From: Conidiobolus incongruus B7586
Lineage: Eukaryota; Entomophthoromycota; Entomophthoromycetes; Entomophthorales; Conidiobolaceae
NCBI GenBank assembly: GCA_000697335.1
Contig: JNEM01012546.1
Coordinates: 1 to 26,660 of the forward strand
DNA: 26,660 nt
Reading direction: 5' to 3'
The notes under the pieces are model-generated. The model searched no databases. It was not told where the DNA came from and saw nothing but the letters and a program-made list of their open reading frames with translations. Positions 11,440 to 21,474 of this stretch are shown here, piece after piece (within the stretch, counting starts at the first letter, position 1; every line of letters starts with the position of its first letter). The translations under genes were made by a program, and so were the position numbers.

Positions 11440-11890
11440 TTTTATTTGATTAACTATATTTTTCTTAAATTTTTTATTATTAAATATTTGTATAACAGAA
11501 TTAGGTGATAAAACTAATATGGTGTAGAAGAAAACTTAAATTAATAGTGAAATAAGCAATTTAAAATATCAATGAGATTATATAAGATTTGAAAAAAATT
11601 AATTAATATAATTATATTAGAAAATACATTAGACAATATCAATAAGAATACAATAATAATATAGATACTCTTAAATCTCAGAAAATAATAGTGGTTAATA
11701 ATAATTAGAGAAGAATAGTAAGATAGTAAGAGGAAGAAAGACAAAGTTTATTAGTTAAATTAATGCTATTCATACAATTATATAAGCTTTAAAAGTATAA
11801 ATTATATATAAGATTAAAAGTTAATATAAACATAGAATTATATATAAGAATTTAAAGAACTAATCTCTCAACAAAAATAATTTATTTATA
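11440..11890. repeat. Dispersed AT-rich repeat, copy A
   Basis: This stretch resembles 26120-26570 in the same orientation. Shared strings include ACTTAAATTAATAGTG (copy A near 11534), a purine-rich block around AGAA-AATAATAAGATA-AAG (copy A about 11680-11745), GTTTATTAGTTA (about 11745) and AATTTAAA-AACTAATCT (about 11850-11870). Copy A keeps more G and C, so copy B is more decayed. The family is unknown. A TGTAATA near the left and CTCTCAACA near 11866-11874 could be the ends of a solo LTR, but no target duplication is seen. The 67-codon frame on the minus strand (11541-11744) is low-complexity and not a gene. Confidence 0.5.
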
Positions 11891-12910
11891 GGATGAATTT
11901 AAAATTACCTTTCTTAATACTAAGGAAATATTTGATAATAAAGAGGATTTTACAGAATTTTATGATTAATAGGTTCAATATCACTTTTATCAATTAATCA
12001 ACTTTTGATCAATATAATTGAAAATACTATCAATATATGATTTAAGTTTCCCTATAATAATATATTTAAATTTAATTTAGTTCAAAATATTTACTTGATA
12101 TTGTATAACATTTCAAACCAATAATTTAACATATAATGCTATAACTATAATTTTAAAACTTGAAGGGCCATAAATTAAGTTAAAATATTATTTAAAAATA
12201 TTCCAAAATGACTGATTATAAATATTTTATAATATATATTATATATATTAACAAATCAATATAATAATAAAATTATTATTTAAACATCTAATATTGAACT
12301 TTGTCATTTTCAAAATATCAAATTTTATATTGAAATTCCTAATTAAAGATATATAATAAAGGTAACTAAAACTTAAACCAAAGAAAGTCTTTTATAACCA
12401 TGTTTTGATATTATTGCAAAAATGAATAAAATACCATGCTTACATTATATTCAAAATATTCAAATTGGAATTGTAATATTTATTAATAATTTTTACTCTC
12501 AATGATAACTTGTATATCCCAATATTATTTCATTTTCTCAAAAGGAATAAAATCTATTAAATACTCAGCCCTTATTAGAATAAAATCAATTAAAGTTTCA
12601 ATACCAGATTAATAAAGGTAAGCGACTGATAACGATACAGTATTATAATATTATTAATACGAGCCACATGACAATTAATAAACCAAATATGGTGCCAAAC
12701 TATGGTAGACCTAAATCATCTCAATCAAGCAAAGAAACAGCAAAATCAAAATTCAGTCTACTATTATGTGAGATTATACTTAATTCAAAAACAAAAACCT
12801 AAAAAGAATCAATTCAGAATAAAATAATATTTTTTGGATTTTTAAATAAAAAACTAATTAATAGAATGTCAAATGTAAATTTCAAATATTTACTTCACCA
12901 AAATTTTTAT

Positions 12911-12946
12911 TAATCAGATTTGAAACATCAGTATAAAATCTGATTA
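12911..12946. repeat. Perfect 11-bp inverted repeat
   Basis: TAATCAGATTT at 12911-12921 and AAATCTGATTA at 12936-12946 are exact reverse complements around a 14-nt loop. No neighbouring gene explains it. Confidence 0.6.
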
Positions 12947-13176
12947 GCTTTTGTCACAGAATATGTGTTCTCAAATTATTTGTAAGATTTATTTTAATTA
13001 ATTTTCCACATTAATCAAATTATTCATATCATTGGACTAACCTTCATTTGACTATTGTTGAAGTTTACTAGATATAGTATAATTGATTTTTTGAATAATT
13101 GATATATCAATGTTATTTGCAATTTTATCAACCCAATAATGTTAATATAATTACTATAATTCATATTTAGATAGAA

Positions 13177-13179
<3 letters not shown>

Positions 13180-13209
<30 letters not shown>
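13180..13209. repeat. (AT)15 microsatellite
   Basis: An uninterrupted 30-bp run of alternating A and T. Confidence 0.95.
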
Positions 13210-13212
<3 letters not shown>

Positions 13213-13830
13213 TACAGTAATATAAATCAAGAAAGCATTTTATCGACAAAGGTTGAATAAATATATTTTAAATATGAAATTTGTTCAAATTATCGATCAA
13301 TAAGAAAAATAGTTTTTCCGTTTTAGATTAACTTTATAAAATTTAATGTACATATATTATTAAATAATACTTTAATTCCAGATCATTATATTTGAAAACT
13401 AAATATTTCCAAAATTTGTAAGTTGAAATCATTCACCTATGATTTTATTTAGTATAATTATTAAATCTTTATTACTCTTGTCCTATTAAATTATAGATTA
13501 ATTTTGCATTTTTTATTCAATTATTGATTACTCTGATTTGATTTTCTATTATGGAAAATTTATTACAAAATTTTTGGGATTAGTATTAGCATATATGTTT
13601 GAGGCTTAATTGAATATTCTATCTTTAAAAATATATTTGCAAATTTATTTTCAATAACATAAAATAGCAAAGTTAAATAATTGCCCAATATCTTAGTGAA
13701 TGCATTTTGCATAAATTGAATTTAATCAGAATGATCCTGCGCGAATAATAATTATTGATTAAGGATCTAATCTGAAACCCAAATTTCTTTTGTTTCAGTC
13801 ATAACGCCCATAAATTGAACCTTACTTCGT

Positions 13831-13972
13831 CCAATCAAATTCATCCGTAGGATTATTTATCCCATTTAGCCCAATTAAATCTGCCCAATCCTTGTTTTTA
13901 AGCATGATATCATATTCTATTTGGATACCTCATTATGATGTAAAATTTGATACTGATTGAATAGTATAAATT
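13831..13972 (+). promoter_or_regulatory. Promoter of the DUF4112 gene: CCAAT and TATA boxes
   Basis: A CCAAT box at 13831-13835 (CGTCCAATCAAA) and CCCAAT strings near 13870-13890 lie in a small G+C island. TATAAATT at 13965-13972 lies 91 bp before the ATG at 14056. Order and spacing fit a polymerase II promoter for that gene. Confidence 0.5.
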
Positions 13973-14055
13973 GAATTTAAGGGTCTGATCATTGAAATTT
14001 AATTAAAAATTTTCAATCTAATTGAATACTTCACAATACTAACTACTCAATAACA

Positions 14056-14655
14056 ATGACAACAATAGCAAACACTAACACTAACACTGTCCAAACCGAT
14101 AGAGCTACCCCTACCCCTCCTCCTCTTCCCACTAGAACCACATCTTCCGTTGAACCCTTGCCCACACCCGAGCAACAAGAACGTGTTAAATTTATTCTCA
14201 ATCAGATCTACAGTATTTTGAATCCGGAGCCTCGAAACTGGACAAGAACTCAAGCCGAACGCAGACTGAAGCGCATTCGCAATCTCGCGACAAGTATGGA
14301 CCAGATTCCAGGCTTACCCGTCAAAATAGGTCTTGACTCAATTATTGGATTGATCCCAGTTGTTGGTGATATTGCCAGCTCAGCCATAAGTTGCTACCAA
14401 ATCTACCTATCGAGACAGTTAGGCGTCCCCAAGAGCGTTGTCTTCAAAATGCTAGTCAACTGCGGTATCGATTTCGCTGTTGGAGCAGTTCCTTTAGTGG
14501 GTGATCTTTTCGACCTTGTGTTCAAAGCCAATATGAAAAATTGTGAACTGTTGGAAAAATGGTACCAAAAAAATATTCATTTATTTGAGGATGATGTCGA
14601 ACCTTCTCCCTCCCCTGAGCCTAAGAAGAAGAGAAGATTTTGGCGTTCTAAATAA
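14056..14655 (+). CDS. DUF4112 domain protein
   Basis: A single-exon frame of 199 residues with coding-level G+C. Residues 1-40 are Thr/Asn/Pro-rich and low-complexity (TPTPPPLPTRT). Residues 41-82 form a basic helical stretch (QAERRLKRIRNLATSMDQIP). Residues 83-170 are a DUF4112 domain built as two related halves. One has GLDSIIGLIPVVGD at 92-105, the other GIDFAVGAVPLVGDLFD at 137-153, each followed by an amphipathic helix (YQIYLSRQLGVPK; FKANMKNCELLEKW). The tail is acidic, then Ser/Pro, then strongly basic (EPKKKRRFWRSK). DUF4112 proteins occur in bacteria and fungi; I know of no established function. The two hydrophobic GxIPxxGD halves suggest membrane association. The minus-strand frame at 14047-14253 is a shadow. 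Confidence 0.85.
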   Translation: MTTIANTNTNTVQTDRATPTPPPLPTRTTSSVEPLPTPEQQERVKFILNQIYSILNPEPRNWTRTQAERRLKRIRNLATSMDQIPGLPVKIGLDSIIGLIPVVGDIASSAISCYQIYLSRQLGVPKSVVFKMLVNCGIDFAVGAVPLVGDLFDLVFKANMKNCELLEKWYQKNIHLFEDDVEPSPSPEPKKKRRFWRSK

Positions 14656-15670
14656 TTTTGGGTGGTATTATTATTAATTTGTCTTATTTATAAATTATTT
14701 TTGCGAATTGTTTTATTCACTTGTATCCTTACTAAAGTTTTGTATGCCGTTTAATAACTGACCTATGGGCTAACTATTTGATTGAAGACTCTTACTCGCC
14801 ACACTAGATTTATTAACATTGTAAGTACTTTGTAAAATAAATTTCATCTTTAATGCTCCATTTTTGATTTATATTTTGGAATTAATAACCCAAACACACT
14901 ATTATTGTTACGAGAGAGGGAGCTTCAACTCTCATCAATTTCCTTACACCAACTTAATATAATGATCTTTTTCTCTTGCATACAGATTCACTTACTCTTT
15001 TTCTTTGATTGGCTATTCAGCCAAGCCAATTCAATAATTCTTTGATCACTTTACCTGATCTATACTTGATAAAAGCCCAGAAATTTGATAATTCATATCA
15101 TCTTTACCCCGATCTGGGTCCTCTCCGATATTTGACAGAATCAATAAAGCTCCTTATCAACTCATCTTATAGCAGAATATCCTGGGTCCACTCTCTTTTT
15201 CTAACTATGATCAGAGCACTGCTTCCTCAAGTAATGTTACCGTTTTAGATTACTTTCTGTTAATATGCGATAAAATTAAATTGTTATAAGAGAATTAAGT
15301 TAAATAATTTAACTATAAACATTTATTTTAGTAGTCTAGAATTTTCAAAACTCAAAATTATTTCAAGTTTGAAATTATTGAATACAGTCATTTTTACTAT
15401 ATAATATATTATATAATAAACCAGATATCAAATATAATTTAATAATCTAGTATATTTTCAATTATTGATTTGAAAAAAAATTGATTTATCATACCTAGTT
15501 CAAATAATAGGATCAAAATTTCATAAAAACAATACAGGTTAGGCAAATGCTAGTCTATATTTTAAGTTTTCTATCCAAAATCAAACAGATAAAATTAAAA
15601 CATTAATCTCCAGTAAGATAAAAATCTAGACCAAAAGGTATAACCTGTATATTATTAAATTTAAAATTAC
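14656..15670. other. Intergenic stretch with a G+C-raised segment at 14880-15250
   Basis: Most of this is spacer, but 14880-15250 has near-coding G+C. It includes a 79-codon frame at 15009-15248 that lacks an ATG (it opens at TTG right after a TGA) and reads LAIQPSQFNNSLITLPDLYL and on, with no family I recognise. Just upstream a hairpin (GAGAG at 14912-14916, CTCTC at 14929-14933) follows a TGTTACG string. It could be a gene fragment, an exon of an unplaced gene, or the remains of an old LTR-type element. I cannot decide between them. The rest (15250-15660) is plain AT-rich spacer. Confidence 0.35.
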
Positions 15671-15690
15671 TGTCACGAGTCAACGTGACA
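15671..15690. repeat. Perfect 7-bp palindrome, possible element start
   Basis: TGTCACG-AGTCAA-CGTGACA is a perfect inverted repeat, flanked on both sides by ATTAC (15666-15670 and 15690-15694). As I recall, TGTCACG-type starts are common at the left edge of Ty3-type LTRs in fungi, so this may mark an old solo LTR of a few hundred bp. No matching right end was found. Confidence 0.4.
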
Positions 15691-15792
15691 TTACCTAAAA
15701 TAGGGTATAGTAGGAACATTCAAAGTTCCACTTCACTTGAAATAATCACTACAAGACAAAAGGAAAAGAGGGACAAAGAAGGCCAAAAGAAG

Positions 15793-15800
15793 TATAAGAG
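15793..15800 (+). promoter_or_regulatory. TATA box (TATAAGAG)
   Basis: TATAAGAG lies 122 bp before the ATG of the small frame at 15915 and 8 bp before the hairpin at 15808-15832. It sits inside a G+C-raised island. Confidence 0.45.
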
Positions 15801-15807
15801 AACACAT

Positions 15808-15832
15808 CAGAATAGCTCATCTAGCTATTCTG
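15808..15832 (+). other. Strong 10-bp hairpin downstream of a TATA box
   Basis: CAGAATAGCT-CATCT-AGCTATTCTG is a perfect 10-bp stem with a 5-nt loop, lying where the first nucleotides of a transcript from the TATA box at 15793 would fall. It could be a leader structure of a small gene or part of an LTR R region. Confidence 0.5.
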
Positions 15833-15914
15833 GTCATTCCCTTAACAGATCTAATAATTAATAAATAGTTTCCTCAGAGTTATAATATTTTATTCACATT
15901 AAGTAACAATCACA

Positions 15915-16070
15915 ATGGTACTGTTACGTTTTATTTTCTCTCCTGCAACATTCAAAGAAGTTCCCCTTGCAGAGTCACCCCAGACATCAGTATTCAGATT
16001 AGTATTTGCCCTGCTATGTGTAATGGTTAGCTTGGGAGGAACTTGGTTAACTACAGGAGTTAATCGTTGA
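15915..16070 (+). CDS. Possible small single-helix membrane protein (51 residues)
   Basis: ATG-led frame (MVLLRFIFSPATFKEVPLAE at the start) with one hydrophobic segment at about residues 28-45 (VFRLVFALLCVMVSLGG). Its G+C is near coding level and a TATA box lies 120 bp upstream, but no family is recognised. Raised G+C continues to about 16170 without a clear gene, so the locus may have an unplaced intron. If 15671-15690 marks an old LTR, this frame may be a chance product of that element. Confidence 0.3.
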   Translation: MVLLRFIFSPATFKEVPLAESPQTSVFRLVFALLCVMVSLGGTWLTTGVNR

Positions 16071-16220
16071 ATAATGTGCTTGTGTCTACTAATGAGTTGG
16101 GAAATCCTTATACATCAATGTGATGACCTTGTGGTGAATTCTTCAGCTCCTCATTGGCGGATCTTAGAGGTAGTTGACAATTATATCATAATATTTCTAG
16201 ATGATAATCAGAAGGAATAG

Positions 16221-16820
16221 ATATGTTCAATATTAAAAAGAAAAAAAAACTAAAAGTCAAATTAATCAATTTCATAAAATTCTATTAAATTATCTTAGTA
16301 TATGATTTCAGTTCTTCAATATTTATCTGGTATTTTATTGGAAAATGATTGTTAAATATAATTAATATGAGCTAAAAAATTTTCAATTCATTAAACCAGA
16401 ATGATTTTTTGGTTAACCTAGTGAACGCTATTGAATCAATTAGAGGAAAATTGAACCCAATATTGGGTAAATGTTATTGGTGTATTTTCCAGAAAGATAT
16501 TAAAAATTATTGAGTATAATTGGTTAATTCTATTGCCCATTTTTATAATAAATTTTCAAGCTTTTTAGATAGTATTGGAATGAATACAATTCAAAGCCAA
16601 ATATATGTATTTATATGATTAAAATTACTAATTAAATTAGATAATAAAGCTATTATAGTTATCATTAAAATTTTATGAATATTTTACTTTATAGATTTTA
16701 ATCAATTCCTATCAGAACTTTTTCATCCCATAATATTGCTTAAATTTAAAACAAATTATATATTTAGTAAGAGTTACGTGTTTGAATATAAGTTCAATTA
16801 ATCAATAATCATTTAACACC
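16221..16820. promoter_or_regulatory. Spacer and likely promoter of the RFC gene, with a CCAAT palindrome
   Basis: AT-rich sequence with no gene. It holds a perfect 14-bp palindrome ACCCAATATTGGGT at 16455-16468, which presents a CCAAT box on each strand, about 355 bp before the RFC start codon. No MCB-type (ACGCGT) cell-cycle element was seen. Confidence 0.4.
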
Positions 16821-18052
16821 ATGGAATTAGATTCCAATTTACCTTGGATTGAAAAATAGTAAGCTTATTAGTTAATTAATAATAACACATAAATACTTAT
16901 TATATTTGTTTAAAGCCGTCCCAAATCTGTGGAAGAGATCAGCTCTCAGGAGGAAGTAGTCCAGGTGTTGAAGAAGAGTTTGAGCTCCAAAAATGTATAT
17001 TATATCATTGTTATTCTATTTGATCTTATATATTAATTCAAATTTAGTTACCTCATTTACTATTTTATGGGCCTCCAGGTACTGGTAAAACTTCTAGTAT
17101 TTTAGCACTCGCTAGAGAACTTTATGGGTAATATTCAAATTCAAACAGGAGTGAGATTTTAATATTAATTGGATTTAGACCTGAATTATATAAAGCTAGA
17201 GTATTGGAATTAAATGCTTCGGACGAGAGAGGGATAACGGTAATTAGGGAAAGAATTAAAAATTTTGCCAAAATTAGTGTAGGATCGAACAATTCTGATC
17301 TAATGAACGATCCTTCGTAAGTCAATTACATTTTATATCATAAATTGTTATTAATTAGTATTAGCATGGAATATCCTTCCCCTCCCTTCAAAATTATCAT
17401 CTTAGACGAAGCTGATTCCCTCACCAAAGATGCTCAAGCCGCTTTGAGAAGAACAATGGAAACTTATTCCAAAACCACACGCTTCTGTCTCATTTGTAAT
17501 TATATTACGCGTATTATAGAACCTTTATCATCTCGTTGTGCCAAATTTAGATTTAAAGCGATTCCTAGAAGTTTGTATACGGATCGAATTCGTTATATTA
17601 GTAATTTGGAGAATTTGCCTATTGAGGATGCCGCAATTAATCGTCTCAGTGATTTGACAGATGGTGACTTGAGAAAGGGTATTATGTACTTGCAAAGTGC
17701 TCACCGTTTTGCTGAAATTAGTGGTAAAGTCACTCCTGCTGATATTGAACAATTGGTTGGCGTAGTACCTACTACCACCGTTGAAGCATGTGTGAATTTG
17801 TTATTGGCCAAGAATATCTATCAGGTGACAGATTGGTTAAATAACTTTATGTTAGATGGTTACCCAGGCTACCAATTACTCATCCAAGTTCACGATACGC
17901 TGATTAACCATCCTGAATTGTCTTCCATTCAAAAATCTCATATCTCTGTCTTAATGGGTAAGGTGGATCGTTATCTTACAGAAGGTGCAGGAGATCACTT
18001 GCAATTACTTCAATTGTTAATTGGTTTTGTAACAATTCTCAATACAAAATAA
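16821..18052 (+). CDS. RFC4: Replication factor C small subunit (human RFC4/yeast Rfc2 class), five exons
   Basis: One of the AAA+ subunits of the clamp loader that opens PCNA and loads it on primer-template DNA. Exons 16821-16858, 16916-16994, 17048-17127, 17179-17316 and 17365-18052 join to 1023 nt, giving 340 residues (family about 350-363). Introns are 57, 53, 51 and 48 bp. Visible motifs are WIEKYRPK near the N terminus, Walker A GPPGTGKT (47-54), the [10 protein letters not shown] box, Walker B IIILDEAD (122-129), sensor-1 [11 protein letters not shown] and the arginine-finger SRC (168-170). The C-terminal collar is also present. The [17 protein letters not shown] string and C-terminal [11 protein letters not shown] point to the RFC4/Rfc2 subunit, not RFC2, RFC3 or RFC5. 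Intron 4 has two in-frame acceptors 6 nt apart (17358 and 17364). The gene converges on the NRAMP gene, with 92 bp between stop codons. Confidence 0.95.
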
Positions 18053-18144
18053 TTCATTTTATCATTTTATTAATAAATAATATTTGAATCCTTAATAATT
18101 CATTTTATTATCCAAGATTAAATTAGTTATTATTATTGATTTAA

Positions 18145-19886
18145 TTAATTTTTGGTCTTATGAAAACATAATAGGAAAATAAACATGATATAAATGAGGG
18201 CAACTACACAGAAAAGTATGTATATCAGAGGGGACAAAGGCAAAGTTTGCGCAAAATGTACGAGAGAATACGCATTCATAGCTACCACTGCAGCGCCAAC
18301 AATCCAATAAATGATTTGAAGAACTAGAGGATTGGCAAATTTCCCCATAATCTGTCTGTCAGCCCCAATTTTCAAAATAGGAATCAAAACAAAGGGCAGC
18401 TGGATACTCTGAATAGCGTTCAAGTACTCACCAACCATATCCAACTGACTGTTCGCTAGAACCGCTACAAAAAAACTAGGGATGATTGCGATAATTCTAG
18501 TTCCCATTAACCGCTTCCAAGGTTCTACTCTCAGATTCCAAAATCCTTCGAGTACAAAGCGGCCTGCGAGGGTTCCAGTGACTGTGGTGGATTGGGCTGA
18601 TGCAAGTAAACCAATGCCCCATAGGTAAGGACCCGCATTACCCAATACATTTTGGAGCGCTTGGGACGCATCGCCAAGGCCAATGTCGTCTCGACTGACG
18701 CCGCCAGAGGAATAGAAGAACACTTGACTGAACACGATTACTACACATGAATTGATAAAGAAACTTCCAAATAGAGAAATACCAGATTCCAGCAAGAAGA
18801 ATTTGTTAGCAACCGTGACTTGCTTCTTTTTGGGGTCACTTCTCTCGATTTTTCGCTGGGATACGAGACCAGAATTCAAGTAGAAATTGTGAGGCATAAT
18901 CACCGATCCAAACATTCCAATTGCTTGGACTACAGCGCCTGGAGGTACGTAAGGAATTGCAACGCCCTCTACAATTGGAAGGATTGCGGGTTTTGATAAG
19001 ACAGTTTCTGCAATGAAACAAGCTGCCATCACTGCAATTAACCCAATATAAACCGTTTCTAATTTACGTGTTCCTATTTTCCTTAGTAGGAAGAATGTCA
19101 AAATATCAACTGCACAGATCAATGTGCCAATCCAGTGGGGTAAGCGAAATAAAACATTGAGAGCAATGGATGTACTTATAACCATCTGAATGTCACTGCC
19201 TACAATAGCCACTTCCACCATGAAATATAGTAGCATATTCAGGTAAGGAGGGTATCGATTACGAATATGCTGACTCAAATGCTTCCCCGTCACCGAACCT
19301 ATCCTAGACGACAAATTCTGAACAAAGAGTGCAAGTGCATGGGACCACAGTAAAGCCCACAATAATCTAAATATCAACGATCAATCAGTATTTCATTAAA
19401 CATAAATACAAAAGAATATTACCTATTACCACATAACGCAGCAGCCTGAATCCCTGCCTCCAAATTTCCAGGATCCATGTAAGCTATGGAAGTCAACCAT
19501 CCAGGCCCTGCAAACGACAAAAAATTTTGCCAAGTAAATCTGGATAGTGACTTATCCCCGCCTGTCCCACTTTCGTTGGGGATATTGGAATCTGGATTTT
19601 CGTCATTACTAATCACTAAAGGAGCTTCTTCAATATCTTCACTCTCGATATAAGGACTGAAAGTAGTTAACGAATCTTCAATCTCTAATGGCGAGTATTT
19701 GGTCTTGATTTCGGGATCACAATCACTATCGGTACCTTCTGTAGCTTGTTGGGATATTGGAATAGGTACGTGTTTATCTGCATCAATTATAGAACTGAAA
19801 ACCAATTGATCTAAATCTTCAATGGTATTTGAATTAGTGTGACTTTCTAAAGGTATGTCCGTTTGGTATTTAACATCTTTAGACAT
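18145..19886 (-). CDS. NRAMP-family divalent metal transporter, two exons
   Basis: Proton-coupled importer of Mn2+/Fe2+-type ions. Exon 1 is 19886-19423 and exon 2 is 19366-18145, separated by a 56-bp GTAATA...TTTAG intron; together 561 residues. Residues 1-113 are a hydrophilic, acidic and Ser/Thr-rich cytosolic tail. The core starts at [20 protein letters not shown], with the metal-binding DPGN of helix 1 at 138-141. Helix 6 carries the matching [12 protein letters not shown] (MPHN at 312-315), with the Met that favours transition metals over alkaline earths. The [19 protein letters not shown] block is also typical. About 11-12 helices can be counted. The [14 protein letters not shown] and [13 protein letters not shown] blocks recall plant/protist DMT-like NRAMPs more than yeast Smf1, from memory. 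The last residues (CFHKTKN) are a short basic tail. The frame 18836-19021 is a shadow. Confidence 0.93.
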
Positions 19887-19941
19887 CTCACAATTTTTTA
19901 ATTTATTTCTATTTTTTTTGAATATCTAATCTATTGTTAAG

Positions 19942-19951
19942 TTTTTATATA
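19942..19951 (-). promoter_or_regulatory. TATA box of the NRAMP gene
   Basis: Read on the minus strand this is TATATAAAAA, 56-65 bp before the start codon at 19886. It supports the chosen ATG. Confidence 0.5.
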
Positions 19952-19959
19952 GGATGTTG

Positions 19960-21100
19960 TATATATTATCACAAAATAAAGAAATAGAATAATCTAAAAA
20001 TTTAAAAATATTCAAGTTAATAAAATTACATTTAATAGTTTAACATAAAAACAATATTCGTTCTATTAAAATTTTTAATTTATTTTTAAAGGATCAATTT
20101 CAATTATACATCTTATATATATTATTTAACACAAAATTCAAAACTTACATTAATATTATTTAAAAATAGTCATCAATTAAAAGAAAATCTATTTAGATTA
20201 TAAGTTATTATATTTAAAGAATTTTCAATTATTATAATCTTTCAACTATTGTCATTCAATCAATCCCAAAGTCCATTTAAATACTGGAATAATTAATGTG
20301 CCAAAATAAATCAATTAAAAATGTAAACCACAAATATATTAATTAAATTATGAATTGTTGGCCATTTATTACCATTCATACATGAAAATGTTCTAAATTG
20401 GTGCATAAATTCAAAATGCACTGAAGATTTTAAATAATTATCTTTATCCTTTAATCCATATTATGATCATCTCATAATTTGTAAAAAATTTACACAAAAA
20501 AAAATTTTTAACACGATTTTTAAAACTTTTCAATATATTGGAAAAAAAATCCTTCAATTAAGTTTTTGAAGAAAAATGTAAATTTCAATCAACGTTTTAA
20601 AATTTTAATAAATATCTTACAAATTGGAAATACAGTATAAGCAGTATAACAAAATTTAAAGATCTAGCATTAGTTGAGAGTATGATTATTATGATTCTTT
20701 TGATTTAATATAATGGATTATTGTAATATTATTACACTATCAATAATCCTGGATTATATTATCATTTTATTGATTGATTGGATTCTTATATAGAGAGCAA
20801 TATAAGCTGTTTAATTTTTCAACAATCATACAAGAAATTGAAAATTTAACGGATGATTGAAAAATTAAGATTTAATAGACATTTTTATGCTTTAAAAAGT
20901 TAATATATGACAATAATAAAATTTTTTAATGTTAGAAATAAGCGATATAAAATACTTTTTTGTGTTGAATTTTAATTATGAAATGAATATTTAAATTCAA
21001 TATCAATGGATTATAATAAAAATTAACATGTTAAAAATTGAGTATAATTAGACATTTTCATTCCCATAATATTAATATCACGAATTTTATATCAAATTAA
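19960..21100. other. AT-rich spacer, no gene seen
   Basis: About 1.1 kb with no open frame, no raised G+C and no box C/D pair. It separates the NRAMP promoter from the snoRNA host unit. Confidence 0.6.
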
Positions 21101-21102
21101 CC

Positions 21103-21110
21103 TATAAATA
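21103..21110 (+). promoter_or_regulatory. TATA box of the snoRNA host unit
   Basis: TATAAATA lies about 75 bp before the first good splice donor at 21184, in a spot where transcription would start near 21135. Confidence 0.5.
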
Positions 21111-21227
21111 CTTAAAAAAATTGGATTTTAATTTCATCTTAACAATTAATCGATTGTCATGATCAATTGGTCTTATTTTCAAGGTAAGTTTACAATAACT
21201 AATTAAATTGGCATCAATTCTATAATA

Positions 21228-21321
21228 ATTGACTGATGAAAATCAACCATACCACACCCTTTTTGAATGATTTTTAATATGATTCAAAAAACTTCAAACA
21301 TGCATCACCATCTGATCTTTA
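21228..21321 (+). ncRNA. Intronic box C/D snoRNA, copy 1 (snR40/SNORD32-like)
   Basis: Box C TGATGA is at 21234-21239 and box D CTGA at 21312-21315, 78 nt apart, with D 67 nt before the intron's acceptor. CATGCATCACCA at 21299-21310 lies directly before box D. It is complementary over 12 nt (one U-G wobble) to UGGUGGUGCAUG, the conserved 18S rRNA segment before GCCGUUCUUAGUUGG. An inner CACCCTTTTT (21255-21264), followed by TGA that may serve as D', fits the LSU string GAAUAGGGUG with one mismatch and one wobble. From memory, yeast snR40 and human SNORD32 methylate these two regions (18S G1271 and 25S U898 in yeast). The terminal stem is weak. Exact ends are estimated. Confidence 0.7.
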
Positions 21322-21474
21322 ATTTATATACTATTTTTCATTGATATCAATCACTTTACTTATACTTGTGTATTTTGTTTAGGTAACTTATTATTTTATA
21401 TACTCGAGTAATCTTTTTGATTTATTTTACATGGCATATTAGGTAAGTCACCAGCCCAAATTTTATCTACAATA

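Larger units (their letters stand above)
11891..13820. other. AT-rich spacer with minor repeats, no clear gene
   Basis: About 1.9 kb. It holds a 37-codon ATG frame at 12689-12802 (starting MVPNYGRPKSS) in slightly raised G+C, which is too short to call. It also holds a perfect inverted repeat at 12911-12946 and an (AT)15 microsatellite at 13180-13209. Nothing else stands out. Confidence 0.5.

Noticed and set aside
11541-11744. 67-codon minus-strand hydrophobic frame
   Set aside because: Lies inside the dispersed repeat; its Ile/Phe/Leu content comes from AT bias, and the second repeat copy does not keep the frame.
12689-12802. 37-codon ATG frame with a FSLLLCEII stretch that faintly recalls a TRAPP subunit
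   Set aside because: Too short, no continuation by a plausible intron, and the resemblance is a handful of residues.
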